Shown here: piece by piece, positions 6,759 through 12,666 of the stretch
Layout: each line of letters starts with the position of its first letter
How positions within the stretch are numbered: position 1 is the stretch's first letter
NCBI GenBank assembly: GCA_903824155.1
Contig: CAIJVL010000031.1
Location: 1-15,126, forward strand
Source of the DNA: Candidatus Adlerbacteria bacterium
GTDB lineage: Bacteria; Patescibacteriota; Minisyncoccia; Phycocordibacterales; SBAW01
Direction: 5' to 3'
DNA length: 15,126 nt
Program-made: the position numbers and the translations under genes
The notes under the pieces: model-generated
Seen by the model: the letters and a program-made list of their open reading frames with translations, nothing else
Told to the model about the DNA's origin: nothing
Databases searched by the model: none

Positions 6759-7259
6759 ATGACTGAACTGGTAGGGAAGGTAGTGTGCGGTATTGCCGGC
6801 TTGTTGGTTGGCGTTTTTGCCGTTGTTTTTTTATTTTCAACGCATACCAGTGTATCTAACCAGGATGTAATCGACGCCGTGTATCCGCTGTTTAGCGACG
6901 GTCTTTCGTGGAGCCCCAAAGTATCGGTAAATGTGCCTCCGCATAGCGATTACAACTCCACCGGGCAGGCTATTGTCGGTTACGAAGCGGTATCTTTACC
7001 GACCGCCAGCACTGGGGACATTGGCGCGGTTGTCGAGCCATTGCGCAATTATTACGACCAGTTGTTGGTAAAGTCCGGCTGGACTATCGACCCGCAGTTT
7101 GAGGCCGATGGCCCCGGAGGCTCGTTGTGGGGCTTTGCCAAGGGCAACGATATTTTAATCCTTTCCTATACCTCGACCTTTATGAACCAGCAACAGGGTC
7201 AGCCTAGGCAGTGCCCGTGCACCATTGTCTTTACGATAATCGGTGGAACACTCAAATAA
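6759..7259 (+). CDS. Membrane-anchored exported protein of unknown function
   Basis: A 166-residue protein with one N-terminal hydrophobic span (about residues 9-27) followed by a soluble domain that should lie outside the membrane. The outer domain is mixed alpha/beta in look. It has a Pro/Ser-rich start, a helix-like EPLRNYYDQLLVKSGW segment, then two hydrophobic beta-like strands (DILILSYTSTF, CTIVFTIIGG). A C-x-C pair lies in PRQCPCTI. YYDQLLVKSGWTID followed by strands resembles small lipoprotein-like domains, but I cannot name the family. It lies between the two inverted structured elements and is 96 bp upstream of the next gene, which has its own promoter. Confidence 0.65.
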   Translation: MTELVGKVVCGIAGLLVGVFAVVFLFSTHTSVSNQDVIDAVYPLFSDGLSWSPKVSVNVPPHSDYNSTGQAIVGYEAVSLPTASTGDIGAVVEPLRNYYDQLLVKSGWTIDPQFEADGPGGSLWGFAKGNDILILSYTSTFMNQQQGQPRQCPCTIVFTIIGGTLK

Positions 7260-7285
7260 AGCGCAGCAGCAAAGTCTGGAGGTAC

Positions 7286-7314
7286 TTGCTAATTGTATAT
7301 TTTTGGGTTATTCT
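7286..7314 (+). promoter_or_regulatory. Promoter for the 7356 gene
   Basis: TTGCTA (7286-7291), a 17-nt spacer and TATTCT (7309-7314). The expected start near 7321 gives a 35-nt leader that includes the Shine-Dalgarno sequence. This rules against an in-frame TTG start at 7293, although GGAGG at 7278-7282 precedes that TTG too. Confidence 0.5.
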
Positions 7315-7341
7315 TTCTGAAGAAGCTACTGACAAACGGCT

Positions 7342-7346
7342 GGAGG
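7342..7346 (+). promoter_or_regulatory. Strong Shine-Dalgarno sequence for the 7356 start
   Basis: GGAGG ends 9 nt before the ATG at 7356. It is one of the very few clear Shine-Dalgarno sites in the window and decides the start of this gene. Confidence 0.7.
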
Positions 7347-7355
7347 AACCACTCA

Positions 7356-7970
7356 ATGTCTGATGTGCCATATAAGGTCTTAGGCCAATGTTTTGGCCGA
7401 GGAAAGTTCTTTTTGCGCTACTTGGCCGCACTAGCCAGCTCCAGGCGTATCGAGAGGCTTATGCCGATAGTCCAGCAGGTATTCCATCACGATTGGGTGC
7501 AGGGCATGAGGATTGAGTTTCTCGTGCAGTATGGGTTTACCAAAGAGCCTGGGAGATGCATCTCATGGGACGCTCCGGTTGCCTTGACTATTCACGGAAC
7601 AAAAAGAGGCAAGAAAAAGCCGGCGCTTGGTATGTCTCTGTACGTGCAGGGAAGCACCCTGTATATACAGCAATTGCAGGGAGTAGCCGGCATATTCATC
7701 CCTCTGGATCTGCAGGATTGGCCAATTAGGTTTATCGAAGCCTGTAAGGTATTTGCCCGGCAGGAGGGGTATAAGGCAGTGATGTTGCCCAGGGCTGAGA
7801 CGCTCCACTCTTATCGGCGGCCAACAGTTAAGAGTTCAACAGATGTGCCGCCGCAAAAATTGCTGCAACTACGGGAGTCTATGCGGTTGCGATACGATGT
7901 CACTGCTCTGCAACTTGGATTTGTGCCTGCAAAGAATTGGTTCGTGTGGAAAAATAACCAGTTATGTTAG
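7356..7970 (+). CDS. GNAT-like hypothetical protein
   Basis: A 204-residue basic, probably cytoplasmic protein. Its second half reads like an acyl-CoA N-acyltransferase (GNAT) fold. LYIQQLQGV resembles the strand leading into the acetyl-CoA loop, RFIEACKVFARQEGYKAVML resembles helix 3 and the following strand, and ALQLGFVPAKNWFVWK resembles the terminal Y/F-x-x-x-GF segment. The usual Q/R-x-x-G-x-G/A loop is not clear (it reads GVAGIFIPLDLQDW), so acetyl-CoA binding is uncertain and the enzyme may be divergent or inactive. The phrase RLRYDVTALQLGF may be a family signature. ATG 7356 is chosen for its GGAGG and upstream promoter. The gene ends inside a strong terminator and lies between the two inverted structured elements. 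Confidence 0.6.
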   Translation: MSDVPYKVLGQCFGRGKFFLRYLAALASSRRIERLMPIVQQVFHHDWVQGMRIEFLVQYGFTKEPGRCISWDAPVALTIHGTKRGKKKPALGMSLYVQGSTLYIQQLQGVAGIFIPLDLQDWPIRFIEACKVFARQEGYKAVMLPRAETLHSYRRPTVKSSTDVPPQKLLQLRESMRLRYDVTALQLGFVPAKNWFVWKNNQLC

Positions 7971-8002
7971 CGGCTTCGATGAGTATCGAAGCCGCTTTTT
8001 TT
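7969..8002 (+). terminator. Intrinsic terminator overlapping the stop of the 7356 gene
   Basis: An 11-bp perfect stem (GCGGCTTCGAT, loop GAGT, ATCGAAGCCGC) is followed by seven T. The stem starts at the last base of the TAG stop codon (7968-7970). Confidence 0.92.
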
Positions 8003-8044
8003 GTTTACATAATTTCAACATCCTACTCAAAAAGTAACAGGCTC

Positions 8045-8186
8045 AAAAACTTTGTGATCACAAGTCGAATTTGCTCGTCAGCAAATTCGCTTGCCGACCC
8101 CGCCTCGCGGTCCCGCCGTTGCGGGACATCGTTCCGGCCTCACAAAGTGCAAAAAACTCTGCAGCAGTGCAGAGTTTTTGCCTTTG
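8045..8186 (-). ncRNA. Structured RNA element, copy B (3' of tRNA-Glu)
   Basis: This is the same architecture as copy A, on the opposite strand and directly after tRNA-Glu. Hairpin 1 (8153-8179) is an 11-bp AAAAACTCTGC/GCAGAGTTTTT stem. Hairpin 2 (8111-8128) pairs GTCCCGC with GCGGGAC around AACG. Hairpin 3 pairs CGAATTTGC with GCAAATTCG around TGACGA. The core CCGGA-nn-GATG, ACCGCGAGGC, purine, GGGTCG matches copy A. The internal strand CTTTGTG (8147-8141) can pair with CACAAAG at the tRNA end (8188-8182) or with CACAAAG (8056-8050) just before five T. The third pair of hairpin 2 is C-G here and T-A in copy A, which supports selection on structure. The family is not recognised. No protein-coding frame explains the conservation. 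Confidence 0.7.
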
Positions 8187-8258
8187 TGACCCTACGGGGA
8201 ATCGAACCCCGATTAACGGCTTGAAAAGCCGGCGTCCTAACCGTTAGACGATAGGGCC
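8187..8258 (-). tRNA. tRNA-Glu (anticodon TTC)
   Basis: Acceptor GGCCCTA/TAGGGTC (one G-T pair), D arm GTCT/GGAC, anticodon loop TTTTCAA with anticodon TTC, and T arm CGGGG/CCCCG around TTCGATT. The outermost anticodon-stem pair is a C-T mismatch; the other four pair. The discriminator A is followed by CA and not CCA. It is 22 bp after tRNA-Ser, probably in one transcript, and is followed directly by structured element copy B. Confidence 0.93.
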
Positions 8259-8280
8259 AAAATATACGACAAGAACCGTG

Positions 8281-8367
8281 CGGAGAGGGAGAGATTCGAA
8301 CTCTCGGTAAGGTTTCCCCTACGCCACATTTCGAGTGTGGTGCCTTCGACCACTCAGCCACCTCTCC
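8281..8367 (-). tRNA. tRNA-Ser (anticodon CGA)
   Basis: Acceptor GGAGAGG/CCTCTCC, class II D arm, anticodon stem CCACA/TGTGG with loop CTCGAAA (anticodon CGA), a long variable arm and T arm GAGAG/CTCTC around TTCGAAT. The discriminator is G, as expected for serine, followed by CA and not CCA. Confidence 0.96.
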
Positions 8368-8382
8368 AATACTAACCCAAGT

Positions 8383-8411
8383 AAAATAACACTTTTTTAC
8401 CCTTTAGGCAA
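8383..8411 (-). promoter_or_regulatory. Promoter for tRNA-Ser and tRNA-Glu
   Basis: On the minus strand TTGCCT (8411-8406), a 17-nt spacer and TATTTT (8388-8383) give a sigma70-like promoter. Transcription would start near 8376, about 9 nt before tRNA-Ser. The rest of the gap up to 8496 holds a 7-bp imperfect hairpin (8442-8462, TTAGCCC/GGGTTAA with one G-T) and no clear promoter for the plus-strand gene. Confidence 0.55.
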
Positions 8412-8496
8412 AACCGTCTGCGCATCTTTATCCGTTCTTCATTAGCCCAGAGCTAGGGTTAAGGACGAGTAAGAGAGTGGGTACTTCATCGTCTAT

Positions 8497-9564
8497 ATGA
8501 GTATGCAATTTAGTAGCAAAATAGGCCCATATTTACTGACTTTTTTATTGGGTTTGATGATCGTCTCCGGCTTGGCCGAAGGCGCTTTGGCAAAGGCGCA
8601 GGTTACCACTGGTGCCTGGACCAATGCTTGTTTGTCTCTACAGAACAATGTGGGCTACGGTGCCAGCGATATTTCTACCGGCAACGCGGTTACCTCGCTA
8701 CAAACCTTTTTGAGCAATCAAGGCTACTTTAACAGTGTGTACCTCGGCACCGGCCGCTATGGCGCCATCACTCTGCGTGCGGTTGCACAGTTTCAGGCAG
8801 CGCACGGCATAGCTGCAACCGGCTTTGTGGGTCCGCTGACGCGCGCTGCCATTATGCAAATTACCTGCGGCACCAGCACCGTGCCTCCTACTTCAAGCGC
8901 CGCAACGCTTTATTCCATAAATCCGACGTCGGGCCCCGTTGATACGACCGTTTCTATCACCGGCTTTGGATTTACCAATAGCAACACGGTGCTGATGGAC
9001 GGAAATGTGGCGGCAACCAATGTGCCTGTCACCTCATCTATCGCTACTGCGTGCACGACCAACCCGACCTGCCAGGGCGGCATCAACCAAACCATTATCT
9101 TTACCGTTCCTTCGGCACTCTCGCCCAATTGCCCAGCAGGCTCTATGTGCCCGATGTATATGCGCCTTGTTACCCCGGCTACGTATGCAGTTACCGTCTT
9201 AAACAGTAATGGCACCAGCAACACGCTGTATTTTACGGTTACGGGAGGCACATCAGTGCAACCCCTTTCGATAACGGGGCTTGATACGCCTGCGAGCCTC
9301 TCGCTTGGCCAAGTGGGGACCTGGACCGTGCACGTAAGCGCTGTAAGCACTAACGCTAATTTGCATTACTCAGTGGTGTGGGGCGACGAGGCAAACGTCG
9401 GCAGCGGCATCATGATACCGCAGACAACCACCATTCAATCGAGCGCAAGCTTTACGCACTCATACAGCCGCTCGGGCAACTATACTCCTGTATTTACCGT
9501 AACCGACGACAGCGGCCATTCGGTTAGCGCAAGCAACACCGTTGTCGTAACATCGCTCTACTAA
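8497..9564 (+). CDS. Secreted protein with PG-binding, IPT/TIG and PKD domains
   Basis: A 355-residue cell-surface protein. Residues 1-34 are a signal peptide with a hydrophobic core and a likely AKA cleavage site. Residues about 44-120 form a peptidoglycan_binding_1 module, with VTSLQTFLSNQGYF then a YGAITLRAVAQFQ repeat and GFVGPLTRAAI. Residues about 137-248 are an IPT/TIG-like Ig fold (INPTSGPVDTTVSITGFGF). Residues about 255-353 resemble a PKD domain, with VVWGDE and FTHSYSRSGNYTPVFTVTD. Six Cys in the exported part (C45, C124, C186, C192, C212, C218) could form disulfides. No catalytic domain is present, so it is probably a wall-bound structural or adhesive protein. A second ATG at 8503 is possible. 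The stop overlaps the end of the convergent RND gene by 4 bp. Confidence 0.88.
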   Translation: MSMQFSSKIGPYLLTFLLGLMIVSGLAEGALAKAQVTTGAWTNACLSLQNNVGYGASDISTGNAVTSLQTFLSNQGYFNSVYLGTGRYGAITLRAVAQFQAAHGIAATGFVGPLTRAAIMQITCGTSTVPPTSSAATLYSINPTSGPVDTTVSITGFGFTNSNTVLMDGNVAATNVPVTSSIATACTTNPTCQGGINQTIIFTVPSALSPNCPAGSMCPMYMRLVTPATYAVTVLNSNGTSNTLYFTVTGGTSVQPLSITGLDTPASLSLGQVGTWTVHVSAVSTNANLHYSVVWGDEANVGSGIMIPQTTTIQSSASFTHSYSRSGNYTPVFTVTDDSGHSVSASNTVVVTSLY

Positions 9565-12500
9565 TCAGCTTTTTTGTGCGGAGCCCTAAAGAAGAGGGTT
9601 GGCACTACGACCAAGGTGAGGATAATGGCAAAGGAGAGGCCGAACATGACGCTTAAGGCTAACGGCGCCCAGGTGGGGTTGGCGTACACCAGCGGCACCA
9701 TGCCCGCGACGGTCGTCACGGTGGTGAGTACTATCGGGCGCAAGCGCATTGCCGCAGAGTCGACCACGATGTCTATGATTGGTTTGTTGGGCTCTTCGTG
9801 CAGGTGATGGATCATTGAGTCCATTAGGATGATGGCGTGATTGATAATAACGCCGCCAAGCGCGATGAATCCGAGCATAGAAGGGAAGGAGAGCGGCTGG
9901 CCGGTTATCGCCAAGCCGTCCAAGACACCTATCAAGGAGAGCGGCACTATCAAGAGAAGATACGATGTGTAGCGGAAGGAGTTGAACGAAACGATAAGTA
10001 TCATAAACATCAGCACGAGGCCTGCGACAAGCGCGATGAACATTTGCGTAAAGGAGGTGTTTACGTCCTGCGTTTCGCCGCCGTACGACACGGTTACGCC
10101 GGCAGGCAAATTAAGTTCACCTATGCGTTTTTGAAAGGCGGTCGTGGCGGCGCCGGCAGTGGTCTCTGTGTCGTTGTAGCCCGATACCGTTTCGATACGT
10201 GTCTTGTCTTTATGCGCGATGGATGCGTTGCTGAGCCCCAAGCTGCTGTTTAATATAGAGCCTAAAAGTACGGGGCCATTGGGGCCTTGGATTGAGAGAT
10301 TTTTAACGCTGTCGATGGTCGTTTGCGAGGTATTAGACGGATCGGTAAAGGCCGGATTTAAATTAAGCTTGACCACTACGTCGATATTTTGGCCAGGCTC
10401 GTTGATGCTGGTGGCCTTGGTGCCGTTGATGGCTGCGCGCAGCGTCTGCGCAACGGTAGCGGTGTTAAGCCCCATGGCCGTTGCTTTGGCACGGTCGATG
10501 GTGAGGTCAAACTCGTCGCCGTTGCTTTGCGTCGTGGCGGTGACGTTGATGACATGGGGGATAGTAGAGAGTAGCTGTTTGCCTTTGTCGGCGGCGGTTA
10601 TAAGGTCGTTCAAGTTGTCGCCCTCGAACTGTATCGTTATTGGTGCGCCGGAGGAAGGTCCGTTGTTGGCTTGCAGTACTTGTATGGTGGCGTCGGTAAC
10701 GGGCGAAAGCAGGTGCGTGAGCTCGCTCACCATTTGTGTCGAGCTTTCTTTGTGGCCGCTGGGCAAGTTGACCGTGACCGTGGCTTGATTTTCGCCTGAA
10801 GCGCTTCCACCGCTGAGCGCCGAGCCGCCGCCCAAGGCCGAGCTTTGTCCCACGGTCGTCTCGAACGACTCGATGTTCTTGTCGGTATACAGCAGCTCTT
10901 CGACCTCGCGCGTCGCCAAGTCGGTCTGTGCCAGCGTGGTGCCTTGCGGCTTTTGGATGTTGATATACACAAAGTCCTGATCGTTCTGGGGAAAGAATAT
11001 CGCCTGTACCAGCCCCGTGGCGGGAAGAAGGAGCGACAGGACGAATAGTATGCCTAATGTCCATAAAAATATTTTTTGCCAGCGCGGATGCTCGAGTAGC
11101 AATCGCAGATTCGTTTTGTACCAATTGGTGATGCGTATCGTGTACTCTTCCTGCTTTTTTTCCAGCCGGTTAGGCTCACTTTTGGTAAAGAGGATAGCGA
11201 TGAGCGGCACGATGCCGAGCGCCACAAAGATGGATGCAATAAGCACGAATATGAGCGTGTACGGGATGCCGGCAATGAATTTGCCGATAATGCCGGTGAT
11301 AAAAAAGAGCGGCGCAAAAACGGCGACGGTTGCCATGGTGCCGGCGATCAAGGGCCACGCGTAGTCGTGCAATGCTGCGCGCGCCGCCTCCAGTTTGGTC
11401 TTGTACAGTTTGGTGCGCGCGTGTATCGCCTCGGTCACCACAATGCCGGAGTCTACCAAGATGCCCACGGCCAAAATGAGCGCAAAGAGGCTGATAAAGT
11501 TGAGCGTGTTGCCGGTCATATAGAGGCCGATGAACGCGATGAGAAACGAGAGCGGGATAGAGAGTGCCGCCACCAGAGACTCACGCCAGCCAATGGTCAA
11601 GAGCAGCGCAATAATGACCAAGACGACCGTCTCGACGCCGGTCTTGGTGAGGTCCCCGAGCTGCTTGCCCACCTCGGCCCCTTGGTCGGTCGAGGGAGAT
11701 ATCAATACATTGAGCCCCTTAAGCGTCGTGCCCTGCATGCCGGTCAAGGCGGCGCGCACGGCGGTTGTGACGCCCACAATGCTGGCGCCGGACTGCTTGT
11801 AAATGTTGAGCGTAATAGCCTGGTTGCTGGGTTTGCCGCCCTCGGACACGCGCGAGTAGGTGGTTGCGGGGGCGAGACCGTCGGAGATGAGCGCAATGTC
11901 GCGCAGATAAATGGGTGCGCCGCCCTTTTGGCCGACGGCGATATTTTCTATCTGGCTGGGGTCGGTGATGCCGCCCTTAAAGTTGACCGTGTAGTTAACG
12001 CCATCCATCGAGATGCTGCCGGCCGGCAGGGCCGCGTTGGAGGCGCTAATGGTGCTAATTACGTCTATAAGGCGCAGCCCGTACTGCTCGAGCGACTCTT
12101 TGCTTACCACGACGTCCACCTCCCGCGGCGGCACGCCGGCAACGTCGACGGTCGACACGCCAGAGATATTTTTAAGATTGTCGGAGACTGTTTTGCCCAG
12201 GCTCGAAAATTCGCTCGGCGGCAAGTCGCCCGAAATGGAGGCGACCAAAATAGGCTGATCGTTAAAGTTGATCTTGGTTACTTGCGGCGTCGTGGCGTCG
12301 GCGGGCAAGTCGGGGACCGCTTTGGCAGCCGCGTCGCGTAGGTCTTGTATGGCCTGCTGGCTGTTAGCATTGGCACCAAATTGCACCACGATAGCCGACA
12401 CGCCGTCGCCCGAGGTAGAGGTGAGCGTGTCTATGTTGCTGATGTTGCCAATTTGGTCCTCAAGCTTGTTGGTGACCAGCGTCTCCATGTCCTCGGCCGA

Positions 12501-12665
12501 GGCGCCCGGAAGAGTTGTAATGACGGTCGCATAGGGGATGTCAATTTCCGGCGTATTTTCTTTGGGGATCTCGTATAGCGAAAAGAGGCCGGCAACGATG
12601 AGCGTGCCGACAAGCATGTAGCTAAACTGTCGCTTCTCTAAAAAGAAGTTCCATAACCACAACAT
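9561..12665 (-). CDS. RND-superfamily efflux transporter (AcrB/HAE-like)
   Basis: A 1034-residue inner-membrane transporter with the duplicated RND layout. TM1 is at about 15-32 and porter loop 1 follows, starting with the PGASAEDMETLVT signature (53-65). TM2-6 lie between about 340 and 495, TM7 is near 531-552, a second porter loop follows, and TM8-12 lie between about 875 and 1026. It should expel small hydrophobic substrates using the proton gradient. The AcrB relay is partly altered: the Asp pair of TM4 is D405-S406 (GILVDSGIVV) and the TM10 Lys is N942 (INHAIILMD), while the TM11 Arg is kept (R976 in RLRPIVLT). A Gly/Ser-rich stretch occupies 609-625. The ATG follows the adaptor stop by one base, so translation is probably coupled. 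No TolC-like channel gene is in the window. The family is certain; the substrate is unknown. Confidence 0.95.
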   Translation of the reverse strand: MLWLWNFFLEKRQFSYMLVGTLIVAGLFSLYEIPKENTPEIDIPYATVITTLPGASAEDMETLVTNKLEDQIGNISNIDTLTSTSGDGVSAIVVQFGANANSQQAIQDLRDAAAKAVPDLPADATTPQVTKINFNDQPILVASISGDLPPSEFSSLGKTVSDNLKNISGVSTVDVAGVPPREVDVVVSKESLEQYGLRLIDVISTISASNAALPAGSISMDGVNYTVNFKGGITDPSQIENIAVGQKGGAPIYLRDIALISDGLAPATTYSRVSEGGKPSNQAITLNIYKQSGASIVGVTTAVRAALTGMQGTTLKGLNVLISPSTDQGAEVGKQLGDLTKTGVETVVLVIIALLLTIGWRESLVAALSIPLSFLIAFIGLYMTGNTLNFISLFALILAVGILVDSGIVVTEAIHARTKLYKTKLEAARAALHDYAWPLIAGTMATVAVFAPLFFITGIIGKFIAGIPYTLIFVLIASIFVALGIVPLIAILFTKSEPNRLEKKQEEYTIRITNWYKTNLRLLLEHPRWQKIFLWTLGILFVLSLLLPATGLVQAIFFPQNDQDFVYINIQKPQGTTLAQTDLATREVEELLYTDKNIESFETTVGQSSALGGGSALSGGSASGENQATVTVNLPSGHKESSTQMVSELTHLLSPVTDATIQVLQANNGPSSGAPITIQFEGDNLNDLITAADKGKQLLSTIPHVINVTATTQSNGDEFDLTIDRAKATAMGLNTATVAQTLRAAINGTKATSINEPGQNIDVVVKLNLNPAFTDPSNTSQTTIDSVKNLSIQGPNGPVLLGSILNSSLGLSNASIAHKDKTRIETVSGYNDTETTAGAATTAFQKRIGELNLPAGVTVSYGGETQDVNTSFTQMFIALVAGLVLMFMILIVSFNSFRYTSYLLLIVPLSLIGVLDGLAITGQPLSFPSMLGFIALGGVIINHAIILMDSMIHHLHEEPNKPIIDIVVDSAAMRLRPIVLTTVTTVAGMVPLVYANPTWAPLALSVMFGLSFAIILTLVVVPTLFFRAPHKKAD

Positions 12666-12666
12666 A

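Noticed and set aside
7293..7355. TTG start of the GNAT-like gene at 7293, preceded by GGAGG
   Set aside because: The likely -10 box (7309-7314) is downstream of this TTG, and ATG 7356 has its own GGAGG. A regulated second start cannot be fully excluded.
8052..8063. Palindrome TTGTGATCACAA as a CRP-like operator
   Set aside because: It resembles a CRP half-site pair but lies at the 3' end of element B beside its T-tract, with no gene start nearby; it is better explained as part of the element's pairing.
6577..8186. CRISPR array or integron attC array
   Set aside because: Only two copies, inverted, without regular spacers, and lacking the attC core-site pattern; no Cas or integrase gene is in the window.
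8140..8361. Small minus-strand frame over tRNA-Ser and tRNA-Glu
   Set aside because: Spurious translation of two tRNA genes.
11367..12341. 324-codon plus-strand frame over the RND gene
   Set aside because: Antisense shadow in GC-rich third positions of the RND gene; its composition is rich in Arg, Gly and His and no motif is seen.
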